Of a stretch of 56,013 bases of DNA, positions 26,191-35,292 are shown piece by piece. Origin of the DNA: Bacteroidota bacterium (lineage in GTDB: Bacteria; Bacteroidota; Bacteroidia; Bacteroidales; WCHB1-69). The notes beneath the pieces were generated by a model that had not been told where the DNA came from, did not search any database, and was given only the letters and a program-made list of their open reading frames with translations. The translations under genes and the position numbers were made by a program. The stretch covers positions 1 to 56,013 of the forward strand of contig JAKPTX010000041.1 of NCBI GenBank assembly GCA_029570835.1. Reading direction: 5' to 3'. The first letter of the stretch is position 1, and each line of letters starts with the position of its first letter.

Positions 26191-27525
26191 TTATCTTTTT
26201 CCATGAGAGGATAGAGCTTGCATCAGGTGTTTTGCTTTTCCGCTATTTACCATTTTCATCATCTTACGCATATCCTCATATTGTTTGATTAGTCTGTTTA
26301 CTTCTTGAACATTGGTTCCACTTCCCTCTGCAATTCTTTTTTTTCTGCTGTTGTTAAGAATTTCCGGTTGTGATCGTTCCTGAGGAGTCATAGAAAGAAT
26401 AATCGCTTCTACACCTTTAAAGGCATCATCATCAATATCCACATCTTTGATCATTTTTCCCATTCCCGGAATCATGCTCATCATATCTTTTAAGTTGCCC
26501 ATTTTTTTAATTTGTGCAATTTGTGCAAGGAAGTCATTGAAGTCAAATTGGTTTTTTGCCAATTTTTTTTGCAACTTCATCGCTTCCTCTTCATCGAACT
26601 GCTCTTGTGCTTTTTCAACGAAAGAACGGATATCACCCATGCCCAGAATACGCTCTGCTAAACGATCAGGATGGAAAACATCCAGCGCATCCATTTTTTC
26701 TCCAACACCAATAAATTTAATCGGCTTATTCACAACCGCTTTAATGGAGATGGCAGCTCCACCTCGGGTATCTCCATCCATTTTGGTTAGGATTACCCCG
26801 TCAAAGTCTAATATATCGTTAAAAGCTTTGGCTGTGTTCACGGCATCCTGACCGGTCATTGCGTCCACAACAAAAAGGGTCTCATGCGGATTGACCGCTT
26901 TTTTGATATTGCCGATCTCATCCATCATCATTTGGTCAATCGCCAAACGTCCGGCAGTATCGATGATCACCACATTGTGTCCCCAATCTTTCGCGTGTTT
27001 AACCGCTTTTTTAGCAATGTCAACAGGATTTTTATTTCCTTCTTCAGTATAAACATCAACTTCAATTTGTTCTCCCAATAGTTTTAACTGATCAATCGCC
27101 GCAGGTCTGTACACGTCACAAGCCACCAAAAGAGGTTTTTTATTGCGTTTGTTTTTGAGTAACTTCGCCAATTTAGCAGCATGAGTCGTTTTTCCGGAAC
27201 CTTGTAACCCGGACATTAAAATAATCGAAGGATTAGCTTTGATATTGATATCTTCAGCTGTTTTACCCATCAATTCAATCAGCTCGTCATAGGTGATTTT
27301 AATTAGTAACTGACTGGGTGACACGGCTTTTAATACATTTTGACCTAATGCTTTGTTCTTCACATTATCTGTGAATTCCTTTGCAATTTTATAGTTGACA
27401 TCCGCATCCAGAAGTGCTTTACGTACCTCCTTCATCGTTTCAGCCACATTAATCTCGGTAATGTAACCCTGTCCCTTTAATATTTTAAACGCTCTTTCAA
27501 GTTTGTTACTTAAATTTTCAAACAT
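26191..27525 (-). CDS. ffh: Signal recognition particle protein Ffh
   Basis: A 444-residue GTPase of normal length. The N domain is followed by the G domain with GLQGSGKTTHAAKLA (G1), DTAGR (G3) and TKMDGD (G4). The methionine-rich M domain has MMSMIPGMGKMIKDVD and ends with RKMMKMVNSGKAKHLM. It binds the SRP RNA and signal sequences of nascent membrane proteins. It starts 15 nt after the thrS stop codon and ends 20 nt before folD. Confidence 0.95.
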   Translation of the reverse strand: MFENLSNKLERAFKILKGQGYITEINVAETMKEVRKALLDADVNYKIAKEFTDNVKNKALGQNVLKAVSPSQLLIKITYDELIELMGKTAEDINIKANPSIILMSGLQGSGKTTHAAKLAKLLKNKRNKKPLLVACDVYRPAAIDQLKLLGEQIEVDVYTEEGNKNPVDIAKKAVKHAKDWGHNVVIIDTAGRLAIDQMMMDEIGNIKKAVNPHETLFVVDAMTGQDAVNTAKAFNDILDFDGVILTKMDGDTRGGAAISIKAVVNKPIKFIGVGEKMDALDVFHPDRLAERILGMGDIRSFVEKAQEQFDEEEAMKLQKKLAKNQFDFNDFLAQIAQIKKMGNLKDMMSMIPGMGKMIKDVDIDDDAFKGVEAIILSMTPQERSQPEILNNSRKKRIAEGSGTNVQEVNRLIKQYEDMRKMMKMVNSGKAKHLMQALSSHGKR

Positions 27526-27540
27526 AATCTAATCTCCTTA

Positions 27541-29475
27541 TTATTCTAATTCAGTAGCAATTCTTTCTTTTATTAATTCTATAAATTGGGGGAGCGAAAC
27601 TGTACCTTGGTCCCCTTTTCCATGCTCTCTAACGGACACGGATTGTTCAGCTTCCTCTTTCTCTCCAACGATAAGCATAAATGGGATTTTCTGCATCTCT
27701 GCATCTCTGATTTTTCTACCTGCTTTTTCGTTTCTTTCATCCACAATAGCCCTGATATCCTGTTCGCTGAGTAGGTTTTTCACCTGATAAGCATAATCGA
27801 GATACTTTTCGCTGATAGGTAATACGATTACTTGTTCCGGGGTTAACCAAACCGGGAATTTACCGGCGGTATGTTCCAGTAATACAGCTACAAAGCGTTC
27901 CATAGAACCGAAAGGTGCTCTGTGGATCATAACGGGTCTTCTCTTTTGTTGATCCGCATCAACATACTCTAATTCAAAGCGTTCTGGTAGATTGTAATCC
28001 ACTTGAACAGTTCCTAACTGCCACTTTCTTCCTAAAGCATCTTTTACCATAAAGTCCAACTTAGGACCATAGAAAGCAGCTTCTCCGGTTTCTGTAACTG
28101 TCTTTAATCCACGCTCAGCAGCAGCCTCAATGATAGCTTGTTCAGCTTTATCCCAATTCTCATCACTTCCAATATATTTCTCTTTGTTGTTAGGATCTCT
28201 CAATGAGATTTGAGCAGTATAATCTTCAAATTTTAAAACTTTGAAAATATAGAGAATAATATCGATTACCTTGATGAACTCCTCTTTTAATTGATCGGGA
28301 GTACAGAAAATATGCGCATCATCTTGTGTAAATCCTCTCACTCTGGTTAATCCGTGCAACTCACCACTCTGTTCATATCTGTACACGGTACCAAATTCAG
28401 CATATCGGATAGGCAATTCACGATAGGAGTGTGGTTTATTGGCGTAAATTTCACAATGGTGAGGACAATTCATCGGTTTCAGCAAGAAACTTTCGCCATC
28501 TTGTGGAGTGGTGATAGGATGGAAGGAATCCGCCCCATATTTTTGGAAGTGTCCGGAGGTTTTATAGAGGTTAATATCGCCAATATGAGGAGTTATAACT
28601 TGCTCATATCCATATTTTTTCTGGATTCTTTTTAAAAATTGTTCCAGTAAGTCTCTCAATTGAGCACCTTTTGGTAACCAAAGAGGCAAACCCAAACCTA
28701 CATTTTGAGAAAAAGTAAAAAGCTCCATCTCTTTGCCCAATTTTCTGTGGTCTCTCTTTTTAGCTTCTTCCAACATGGTTAGGTAATCATCCAAATCTTT
28801 CTTTTTGGGGAAAGAGATACCATAAATACGGGTCAATTGTTTTCTTTTTTCATCACCTCTCCAGTAAGCGCCGGCAGTATTTAACAGTTTAACCGCTTTA
28901 ATCGGGGCAGTATTGAAAAGGTGTGGTCCACGACAAAGGTCGACAAAGTGATCTGTTTGGTAAAAAGTGATAGTTCCATCGTCCAAATCATTGATTAACT
29001 CTAGTTTATACTCATCACCTTTTTTGTTAAAATACTCTAAGGCTTCTGCTTTAGAGACCTCTTTGCGAATAAATTCAGGTTTTTCTTTAATGATTTCCAT
29101 CATTTTAGCTTCAATTTTTGGAAAATCATCAGAAGAAATCGAGTAATCCATAAAATCTATATCGTAGTAAAATCCGTTTTCAATATCAGGACCAATTCCA
29201 AATTTCACACCGGGATAAAGTGCCTCAATGGCCGCAGCCATGATGTGCGAAGAGGAGTGCCAATAGGTTGCTTTTCCCTCTTTATCCTCCCATGTATAAA
29301 GTTGAAAGTCAGTATCTTCGTTAATCGGAGTGTTGAGAGAAACAACATCTTCTCCCACGCGTGCCGCCAATACATTACGCGCCAATCCTTCACTTATTGA
29401 AAGAGCAATTTCATACGGAGTAATCCCTTTTTGAAACTGTTTCACAGAGCCATCAGGTAAAGTTATATTTATCAT
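27541..29475 (-). CDS. thrS: Threonyl-tRNA synthetase
   Basis: A 644-residue class II synthetase of full length. It has the TGS domain (residues 1-60), the editing domain with [10 protein letters not shown], catalytic motif 2 around [17 protein letters not shown], zinc ligand MNCPHHC, and the C-terminal anticodon-binding domain. It charges tRNA-Thr. In many bacteria infC-rpmI-rplT follow thrS; here ffh, folD and gap follow instead. A TAATTTTGCA box at 29520-29527 lies 45 bp before the ATG. The downstream genes are spaced 15-20 nt apart and probably share this promoter. Confidence 0.96.
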   Translation of the reverse strand: MINITLPDGSVKQFQKGITPYEIALSISEGLARNVLAARVGEDVVSLNTPINEDTDFQLYTWEDKEGKATYWHSSSHIMAAAIEALYPGVKFGIGPDIENGFYYDIDFMDYSISSDDFPKIEAKMMEIIKEKPEFIRKEVSKAEALEYFNKKGDEYKLELINDLDDGTITFYQTDHFVDLCRGPHLFNTAPIKAVKLLNTAGAYWRGDEKRKQLTRIYGISFPKKKDLDDYLTMLEEAKKRDHRKLGKEMELFTFSQNVGLGLPLWLPKGAQLRDLLEQFLKRIQKKYGYEQVITPHIGDINLYKTSGHFQKYGADSFHPITTPQDGESFLLKPMNCPHHCEIYANKPHSYRELPIRYAEFGTVYRYEQSGELHGLTRVRGFTQDDAHIFCTPDQLKEEFIKVIDIILYIFKVLKFEDYTAQISLRDPNNKEKYIGSDENWDKAEQAIIEAAAERGLKTVTETGEAAFYGPKLDFMVKDALGRKWQLGTVQVDYNLPERFELEYVDADQQKRRPVMIHRAPFGSMERFVAVLLEHTAGKFPVWLTPEQVIVLPISEKYLDYAYQVKNLLSEQDIRAIVDERNEKAGRKIRDAEMQKIPFMLIVGEKEEAEQSVSVREHGKGDQGTVSLPQFIELIKERIATELE

Positions 29476-29519
29476 ATCTGTTTATAAATTAAATTATCAT
29501 TACAAAATTTTAGAACCTG

Positions 29520-29527
29520 CAAAATTA
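29520..29527 (-). promoter_or_regulatory. -7 box TAATTTTG for the thrS operon
   Basis: The minus strand reads TAATTTTGCA, 45 bp before the thrS start. No T-box-like leader is visible. Confidence 0.5.
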
Positions 29528-29570
29528 CAAAAAAAAGGATTAGGATCGGTAGGATTTGAGGATTCGTAAA

Positions 29571-29636
29571 ATTTAGAGTTTAGAATTTAGAATTTAGAAT
29601 TCAAATTCCGCCTTCCGACTTTCGATTTCCGCCTTT
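29571..29636. repeat. Heptamer arrays TTTAGAA and CTTCCGC-like
   Basis: TTTAGAG/TTTAGAA units (29571-29611) are followed by CTTCCGA, CTTTCGA and TTTCCGC (to 29636). This opens the 712-bp gene-free island 29476-30187, which holds two element copies, palindromes and heptamers but no gene. Confidence 0.75.
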
Positions 29637-29639
29637 ATT

Positions 29640-29740
29640 TCTAATTTCTGTTTTTATTTTGAAAAAGAAAAAAAAGGGGGCAGCATGGTTTTCCCATTTC
29701 TATTATTTTATTTCCCCACTCTGGAATGTTAACCTTTTAG
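29640..29740 (+). repeat. GGGGGCAG-N30-CCCCACTCTGG intergenic element, copy C
   Basis: GGGGGCAG at 29676-29683, a 30-nt spacer, CCCCACTCTGG at 29714-29724, then the ACCTTTTAGG block. The left flank is a degenerate TTTTATTTTGAAAAAG. Confidence 0.73.
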
Positions 29741-29753
29741 GATATGCAGGATT

Positions 29754-29771
29754 AATTACGAATTACGAATT
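29754..29771. repeat. Heptamer repeat AATTACG (2.5 units)
   Basis: It follows the right end of element copy C, as in copies A and B. Confidence 0.7.
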
Positions 29772-29772
29772 A

Positions 29773-29802
29773 GACCTCCCCTAGCCCCTCCAAAGGAGGG
29801 GG
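29773..29802. repeat. Half copy of the GACCTCCCC compound repeat
   Basis: GACCTCCCCTAG followed by the hairpin CCCCTCC-AAA-GGAGGGG. It corresponds to one arm of the element at 11875-11981. Confidence 0.6.
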
Positions 29803-29833
29803 ACAATCAATGAAAAAAGAACATGGTCGTAGA

Positions 29834-29851
29834 GACAGGGCATGCCCTGTC
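29834..29851. repeat. Perfect palindrome GACAGGGCATGCCCTGTC
   Basis: An 18-bp perfect dyad preceded by GTAGA, of the kind dispersed between genes in several Bacteroidota and cyanobacteria. Confidence 0.6.
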
Positions 29852-29947
29852 CCCATGATGTAATTATGCGATACCATTTATATTTATAGTAAACATTTGA
29901 TAATCAAGAAATTATAAATCATAAAATTAGATTAACCGCAATTGTAG

Positions 29948-29968
29948 GGGCAGGGCTTGTCCCTGCCC
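29948..29968. repeat. Hairpin GGGCAGGG-N5-CCCTGCCC
   Basis: A perfect 8-bp stem with a 5-nt loop (CTTGT), preceded by GTAG. It abuts element copy D, whose core begins 5 nt later. Confidence 0.6.
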
Positions 29969-30062
29969 TTTTCCAGAGTGGGGAAATAAAACAACCTAAG
30001 AGAAATACCTATCCTGCCCCCTAATTTATTTTATTTCCAAAAAGAAGAAAAATAGAAATATA
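29969..30062 (-). repeat. GGGGGCAG-N30-CCCCACTCTGG intergenic element, copy D
   Basis: Minus orientation: CCAGAGTGGGG at 29973-29983, a 30-nt spacer, CTGCCCCC at 30014-30021, then the reverse complement of TTTTTGGAAATAAAATAAAT. It faces copy C across about 250 bp. Its right flank is replaced by the hairpin at 29948. Confidence 0.73.
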
Positions 30063-30103
30063 ACAAAAAAACTATTTTTGAATAATTCTGAATTTAAAAC
30101 CCG

Positions 30104-30148
30104 TAATTCGTAATTCGTAATTGATTCCGCCCTCCGCCTTCCGCCTTT
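30104..30148. repeat. Heptamer arrays TAATTCG and CCTTCCG
   Basis: TAATTCG x3 (30104-30123) then CCCTCCG/CCTTCCG (30125-30148). It is the same pair, in the same order, as at 11982-12033, and again lies at the 3' end of a minus-strand gene. Confidence 0.75.
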
Positions 30149-30187
30149 TTGAATTAACTTCCTTACCTTAAAATATAACAAGGTACA

Positions 30188-30562
30188 CTATGAGTTTGTC
30201 TCAAAGAAGGCTTTGATAGCAGCTTGGTCATTTTCAATTTGTGCAATTAACTCTTCGATGGAGTTAAATCTTTGATCCCCCCTTATTTTTTTTAAAACAT
30301 AAAATTGAATCTGAATACCATATATACTACGGTTGAAATTAAAGATGTGGATCTCTACTGATCTTTTTGATAAGTTGAGGGTAGGTCTGGTGCCAACGTA
30401 CAACATGCCTTGGTGTTTTTCATTATCAAGTGTCAATTCAGTTGCATAAACTCCCGGTTCGATAGTTGCATCAGTTTGATCTAAAAGTATGTTAGCAGTA
30501 GGAAATCCGAACTCTTTTCCTCTTTTCAATCCATGAATTACAATTCCGGAAAATGGTGTCAT
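30188..30562 (-). CDS. Stand-alone riboflavin kinase
   Basis: A 124-residue protein equal to the C-terminal half of RibF. FSGIVIHGLKRGKEFGFPTA has the riboflavin kinase motif GxxxGFPTAN with the Thr-Asn pair, followed by GVYATEL, GMLYVGTRPTL, VEIHIFNF and GIQIQFYVLKKIR. It phosphorylates riboflavin to FMN. The FAD synthetase half normally fused to it in bacteria is absent, and the upstream sequence is a promoter region rather than remnants. A TACTTTTG box at 30586-30593 supports the start. It diverges from dnaA. FAD synthesis must be encoded elsewhere. Confidence 0.85.
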   Translation of the reverse strand: MTPFSGIVIHGLKRGKEFGFPTANILLDQTDATIEPGVYATELTLDNEKHQGMLYVGTRPTLNLSKRSVEIHIFNFNRSIYGIQIQFYVLKKIRGDQRFNSIEELIAQIENDQAAIKAFFETNS

Positions 30563-30571
30563 ATTTTTTTG

Positions 30572-30579
30572 TATTTTTG
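30572..30579 (+). promoter_or_regulatory. Candidate -7 box TATTTTTG toward dnaA
   Basis: TATTTTTG followed by CA fits the extended consensus. It would give dnaA a leader of about 200 nt, which includes the inverted repeat at 30630-30655. Confidence 0.4.
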
Positions 30580-30585
30580 CAACTA

Positions 30586-30593
30586 CAAAAGTA
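30586..30593 (-). promoter_or_regulatory. -7 box TACTTTTG for the riboflavin kinase gene
   Basis: On the minus strand TACTTTTG lies 24 bp before the ATG at 30562. It overlaps the region of the divergent dnaA promoter. Confidence 0.45.
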
Positions 30594-30629
30594 TAATTTT
30601 TTTATTACTTTGAGTATGAAGTAGTTTAA

Positions 30630-30655
30630 AAATCAGGGTCAGTTTTTGCTGATTT
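30630..30655. promoter_or_regulatory. Inverted repeat in the dnaA leader
   Basis: AAATCAG and CTGATTT (7-bp perfect arms, 12-nt gap) between riboflavin kinase and dnaA. It may be a leader hairpin or a protein site. No DnaA boxes of the TTATCCACA type are seen in 30563-30791. Confidence 0.3.
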
Positions 30656-30791
30656 CCCTATATACAAATATTTCAATTAATCAAGTCAAAAATGAGTTTT
30701 TTTATAACTTTATTTTGTTGATATTTGTCGGAAGAAAAGGAAGAGAATAAAATTTTCATAATTGATTTATATTGAGCTTGTTAATTGTAAG

Positions 30792-32258
30792 ATGATGGAT
30801 TTAGCTATGGCAAATAAAGGAGCAAAAGATTGTAAAGTTGTGTGGGACAACTGTTTAGCAGTAATTAGAGATAATGTTGATGAACTCTCTTTTAAAACTT
30901 GGTTTGAGCCGATTGTTCCTATAGGGCTTAATAAGAGCACTTTAATTATCCAGGTTCCATCACAATTTTTTTATGAATGGTTAGAGGAGCACTATGTTAA
31001 TATTTTACGTAAAGTAATTCATAAAGAATTGGGGAGTAGTGGTAAATTGCAATATAAGGTGGTGATTGAAAAACAGAATGATGCGGAAATGTCCAAAAGT
31101 GTCAATTTACCTTCCAGTAACAGACCGGCTGTTGCCAATCCACCCACCAAAATTCCTATTGATGTTTACCATTCTCCAAACCGTGAGATCCCCAATCCTT
31201 TCATATTGCCCGGACTCAAAAAACACAAAATTCCTTCCAATTTAATTCCATCGCTTAATTTTGAAAATTACATTGAAGGGGATTGTAACCGTTTAGCCAG
31301 AACTGCCGGATGGGCGGTAGCCAAAGCTCCCGGAAAAACAGCTTTTAATCCTTTGTTTATATATTCAGATGTGGGATTAGGTAAAACTCACCTGGCACAT
31401 GCTATCGGTCTGCAAACTAAAATAAATTTTCCTGATAAAACAGTTGTTTATGTTAATTCTAACCTCTTTTACAATCAGTTTATGGAGGCGGTAAAAAATG
31501 ATAACAAAAATGACTTTATTCTGTTTTATCAATCTGTAGATGTTATTATTATTGATGATATTCAATATTTGGCTGGTGGGAAAGTATCAACCCAGGAGGC
31601 CTTTTTCCATATTTTTAATCATCTTCATCAAAAAGATAAACAGTTAATCATTACTGCTGACAAATCTCCCGTTGAAATTGCAGGTTTTGAAGCTCGTTTG
31701 CTTTCTCGCTTCAAGTGGGGATTAACAGCTGATCTGACAGTTCCCGATTTGGAAACCAGAATTGCAATTTTACGCAAAAAGCTTGAAAATAATGGCGTTG
31801 AGTTTCCCGATGATGTGGTTGACTACATCGCTTTAAGAATCACTTCCAATACCCGTGAAATGGAGGGAGCAATGATTGCTATTTTAGCACAAGCTTCTTT
31901 GAATAATAAGAAAATTACTATCGATTTGGCGAAAGAGATGATCGATAAGTATGTTAAAAGCACTGCAAAAGAGATTTCCATCGAATTTATTCAAAAAGTA
32001 GTTTCCGATTATTTCAAGATTCCTATTGAGAGAATCAAGATGAATAAAAGGGAACGTGCTATTGTTCAACCTCGCCAAATTTGTATGTATTTTGCAAAAA
32101 AATATACTAAACTTCCTTTGGCTACCATTGGTGCTCATTGTGGAAATAGAGATCATGCCACTGTTTTACACGCTTGTAGAACTATCTCCAATCTGTATGA
32201 AACAGATAAGAAAATGAGAGAGGCAATTGATGAAATAGATAAGAAAATCAAAATTTAA
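30792..32258 (+). CDS. dnaA: Chromosomal replication initiator DnaA
   Basis: A full-length DnaA. Domain I begins CKVVWDNCLAVIRDNVDELS (~residues 14-33). Domain III has Walker A VGLGKTHLAHAIG and Walker B VIIIDDIQYLAGG. Domain IV carries the DnaA signature CGNRDHATVLHACRTI preceded by RQICMYFAKKYTKLPLATIG. The frame is open from a TTG at 30762; ATG codons at 30792, 30795 and 30807 are possible starts, and 30792 is chosen without strong proof. A hairpin at 32285-32306 follows the stop. Confidence 0.95.
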   Translation: MMDLAMANKGAKDCKVVWDNCLAVIRDNVDELSFKTWFEPIVPIGLNKSTLIIQVPSQFFYEWLEEHYVNILRKVIHKELGSSGKLQYKVVIEKQNDAEMSKSVNLPSSNRPAVANPPTKIPIDVYHSPNREIPNPFILPGLKKHKIPSNLIPSLNFENYIEGDCNRLARTAGWAVAKAPGKTAFNPLFIYSDVGLGKTHLAHAIGLQTKINFPDKTVVYVNSNLFYNQFMEAVKNDNKNDFILFYQSVDVIIIDDIQYLAGGKVSTQEAFFHIFNHLHQKDKQLIITADKSPVEIAGFEARLLSRFKWGLTADLTVPDLETRIAILRKKLENNGVEFPDDVVDYIALRITSNTREMEGAMIAILAQASLNNKKITIDLAKEMIDKYVKSTAKEISIEFIQKVVSDYFKIPIERIKMNKRERAIVQPRQICMYFAKKYTKLPLATIGAHCGNRDHATVLHACRTISNLYETDKKMREAIDEIDKKIKI

Positions 32259-32284
32259 GTTTTGTTTATCTTTTCTTCTCTTTA

Positions 32285-32306
32285 AATACCTGAATTATAA
32301 GGTATT
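32285..32306 (+). terminator. Candidate terminator after dnaA
   Basis: AATACCT-GAATTATA-AGGTATT (7-bp perfect stem, 8-nt loop) followed by an AT-rich run with several T. The stem is AT-rich and therefore weak. Confidence 0.4.
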
Positions 32307-32372
32307 ATATTATTTTATTAATTTATTTTAAAACATTTTAAGATTTATTGATTTTCCCATTTCTTTTTTTAG

Positions 32373-32380
32373 TATATTTG
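32373..32380 (+). promoter_or_regulatory. -7 box TATATTTG for recJ
   Basis: TATATTTG followed by CG, with TTG at 32348-32350 upstream (22-nt spacer). The short distance to 32399 decides the recJ start. Confidence 0.5.
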
Positions 32381-32398
32381 CGTGCCAAAAAGTGTGCA

Positions 32399-34162
32399 AT
32401 GGAAAAGAGATGGATTTTTAAAGATACCCCCGATATACAAGAGGTTCAGAGATTAAGCGAAGAGCTTAATATTGAGCAGCCTCTTGCTGCTCTTTTGTTG
32501 CAAAGAGGTTTCAGTGAACTTGAAGAAATAGATGATTTTTTCGATCCTAAAATAGAAAAATTACATGATCCATTCCTTATGTTGGATATGGACAAAGCGG
32601 TTCAACGGCTTTCTCAAGCGATTGAAAACAACGAAAAAATCATGGTTTATGGTGATTATGATGTAGATGGAACCTCTGCTGTTGCTTTAATGTACTCTTT
32701 CCTCAGAGAGTTGATAGGATCTGATCATAAAAAATTCATCGAATATTATATTCCGGACCGTTACAGTGAAGGATATGGGATTTCCGAAAAGGGAATTCAA
32801 TATTGCATAGATAACAACTTCACCCTTTTAATCTCATTGGATTGTGGTATTAAGGCCAATGAGATTATTGATTATGCACAATCTAATGGTGTTGATGTTA
32901 TTGTTTGTGACCATCACCTGCAAGGAGATGAGTTGCCTAATGCTGTCGCTATTTTAGACCCCAAAAGGGATGCGTGTACCTATCCGTACAAAGAATTGAC
33001 AGGTTGTGGAGTTGGTTTTAAATTAATTCAAGCCTATTGTAATCACTTTGAATTACCTGACCAACTTTGGCTTTCACTCTTAGATCTTGTCGCTATTAGT
33101 ATTGCATCAGATATTGTTTCTATTACCGGTGAAAATAGAATTTTAGCTTACTATGGCTTGATTATTATCAATCGCTTCCCTCGAATGGGAGTGAAATCGA
33201 TTATTGAACAAGCAAATATCAGAATTCAATACCCACCGAAAAAGAATACTATTTTTAGTAGACAGATCACTATTTCTGATTTAGTCTTTTTTATTGGACC
33301 TAAAATCAATGCTGCCGGAAGAATGAAATCGGGTAAAGAATCGGTTCGTCTCTTGGTTTGTGATGATGAGGATAAGTCTAAAGAGATTGGTGAAAATATT
33401 GAGGAACAAAATAAGGAACGAAAGGAACTGGATAAGAAAGCAACCGAGGAAGCGGTAAACCAATTTGTCTCATTAGAAAGCAACAAAGATAAGAAGTGTA
33501 TTGTGGTGTATAATCCCGACTGGGTTAAGGGAATTATTGGGATTGTTGCATCTCGTTTGGTAGAGGAGTTTTACAGACCTGTAGTGGTTTTTACCGATTC
33601 CACTGATGGATTGCTTACCGGATCAGCCAGATCTATTAAAGAGTTTAATATTTATGATGGAATTGACCATTGTTCTCATTTGTTAGAACACTTTGGAGGA
33701 CATAAATATGCTGCCGGTCTTTCACTTAAAAAAGAAAACTTAGAAGCATTCAAAGAACAGTTTGAACAATTTGTCGTTGATCACATACAGGAAGATCCAT
33801 TGGTTCCGGAAATTGAGATCGACTTAAAACTTGATCTTTCAGAAATAACTCAATCTTTTGTGGATAACCTGATGAGATTTGCGCCTTTTGGTCCGGGCAA
33901 CATGTCTCCATTGTTTCTTTCATCTCATGTTTCTGAAGCGGGAAATCCTAAAATTGTGGGTGAAAGACACCTCAAAATGACCGTTTTTCAAAGAGAAACA
34001 AAGCATGTACCTTTAGATGTGATTGCTTTTAATCAAAAGGAATATTTTGAACCTATACTGAAAAATAACGATTTTAACATAATATATCATGTTGAAAAGA
34101 ATACATGGAATAATGTAACCAATACCCAATTGAATGTGAAGGATATTAAAATCAATGAATAG
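32399..34162 (+). CDS. recJ: Single-stranded-DNA-specific exonuclease RecJ
   Basis: A 587-residue protein starting at the ATG 32399 (MEKRWIFKD). The frame is open further upstream from 32348, but that part overlaps the promoter. DHH-family motifs are present: VYGDYDVDGTSA (Asp86, Asp88, Asp90), SLDCG, VCDHHLQGDELP (Asp171-His172-His173) and the DHHA1 motif EHFGGHKYAAGLSL. The OB-like C-terminal part has FAPFGPGN. It degrades single-stranded DNA 5' to 3' in recombination and repair. It is followed 2 nt later by a glycosyltransferase gene. Confidence 0.95.
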   Translation: MEKRWIFKDTPDIQEVQRLSEELNIEQPLAALLLQRGFSELEEIDDFFDPKIEKLHDPFLMLDMDKAVQRLSQAIENNEKIMVYGDYDVDGTSAVALMYSFLRELIGSDHKKFIEYYIPDRYSEGYGISEKGIQYCIDNNFTLLISLDCGIKANEIIDYAQSNGVDVIVCDHHLQGDELPNAVAILDPKRDACTYPYKELTGCGVGFKLIQAYCNHFELPDQLWLSLLDLVAISIASDIVSITGENRILAYYGLIIINRFPRMGVKSIIEQANIRIQYPPKKNTIFSRQITISDLVFFIGPKINAAGRMKSGKESVRLLVCDDEDKSKEIGENIEEQNKERKELDKKATEEAVNQFVSLESNKDKKCIVVYNPDWVKGIIGIVASRLVEEFYRPVVVFTDSTDGLLTGSARSIKEFNIYDGIDHCSHLLEHFGGHKYAAGLSLKKENLEAFKEQFEQFVVDHIQEDPLVPEIEIDLKLDLSEITQSFVDNLMRFAPFGPGNMSPLFLSSHVSEAGNPKIVGERHLKMTVFQRETKHVPLDVIAFNQKEYFEPILKNNDFNIIYHVEKNTWNNVTNTQLNVKDIKINE

Positions 34163-34164
34163 GA

Positions 34165-35292
34165 ATGAAGATTGCAGTCAATACACGACTACTCATTAAA
34201 GGGAAATTGGAAGGAATTGGTTGGTTTAGCTACGAAACTCTTAAGAGAATAACTCAAAATCATCCTGAACATCAATTTTATTTTATTTTTGACAGACCTT
34301 ATCATCCGGATTTTGTGTTCGGAGAAAATATCATTCCTCTAACAGCCTATCCACCTGCTAAACATCCTTACTTATGGTATTTCTTTTTTGAGTGGGGAGT
34401 TCCTTATCAATTAAGAAAAATAAAACCTGACCTCTTTTTCTCTCCTGATGGATGGGTTCCTTTAACCAAAAAGGTTAAAATGGTCAATGTGATTCATGAC
34501 CTTAATTTTGAACATCATCCCGAATTTATTGCTCCCACACCGCTCAAATATTATCAAAAATATTTTCATCAGTTTGCACAATATCCTGAACGTATAGTTA
34601 CAGTTTCAGAGTTTTCCAAAAATGATATTTCAGAACTATATGGCGTTGATAAAGAACGAATTGATGTAGTTTATAATGGTTCGAATATGCTTTATCGTCC
34701 ATTAACAGATATTGAAAAAGAGCAGACAAAAGGGAAATACTCGTTTGGTTATCCCTATTTTTTATTTGTTGGATTAGTACATAAACGGAAAAACTTACAG
34801 CGTATTCTGGAAGCTTTTGATCGATTCAAGGAACAAGATCAGGAACAGTATAAAATGGTAGTAGTAGGGGAATTAAAATATATGGATGAAGAGACCAGGG
34901 AGAGTATAGAGAATATGAAGTTTAAAGATGATGTCATCTTTTTGGGTAGAAAACCAATTGATGAGCTCATTATGATTACAGGAAGTGCCACTGCAATGGT
35001 ATATACCTCTCTGTTTGAAGGTTTTGGGATTCCTATTGTGGAAGCATTTCAAGCCGGGACTCCGCTCATTACATCCAATGTTACTTCGATGCCTGAAATT
35101 GCCGGTGATGCAGCTTTGATTGTAGATCCTTACCAAGTGCAAGAGATCGCAAACACGATGATCAAGATCACAAAAGAACCTGAATTAGTAAAAGAATTAA
35201 TTGAAAAGGGGAAAAAGCGAGCTACGCTATTCTCTTGGGATTTGACCGCTGAAAGAGTATGGCGATCAATTGAAAAAGTACTCTATTCTTAA
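34165..35292 (+). CDS. Glycosyltransferase family 4 (group 1)
   Basis: A 375-residue GT-B transferase. The N-terminus is MKIAVNTRLLIKGKLEGIG with GW, followed by FSPDGWVPL and VNVIHDLNFEHHPE. The C-terminal half has FLFVGLVHKRKNLQRILEAF and the EX7E motif in SLFEGFGIPIVEAFQAGTP. It resembles mannosyltransferase-type enzymes in this family, but the acceptor cannot be told. It is 2 nt from recJ and its end overlaps the end of the convergent hflX gene by 4 bp. Confidence 0.88.
   Translation: MKIAVNTRLLIKGKLEGIGWFSYETLKRITQNHPEHQFYFIFDRPYHPDFVFGENIIPLTAYPPAKHPYLWYFFFEWGVPYQLRKIKPDLFFSPDGWVPLTKKVKMVNVIHDLNFEHHPEFIAPTPLKYYQKYFHQFAQYPERIVTVSEFSKNDISELYGVDKERIDVVYNGSNMLYRPLTDIEKEQTKGKYSFGYPYFLFVGLVHKRKNLQRILEAFDRFKEQDQEQYKMVVVGELKYMDEETRESIENMKFKDDVIFLGRKPIDELIMITGSATAMVYTSLFEGFGIPIVEAFQAGTPLITSNVTSMPEIAGDAALIVDPYQVQEIANTMIKITKEPELVKELIEKGKKRATLFSWDLTAERVWRSIEKVLYS

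Noticed and set aside
29476-29520. T-box or other riboswitch before thrS
   Set aside because: The leader is under 50 nt and has no T-box sequence; no other riboswitch fold was recognised in the window.
30188-30562. Riboflavin kinase as a pseudogene of RibF
   Set aside because: The start has its own promoter and the domain is complete; no remnant of the N-terminal half lies upstream.
30563-30791. Replication origin next to dnaA
   Set aside because: The stretch is AT-rich, but no TTATCCACA-type DnaA boxes or clusters of near matches are seen.
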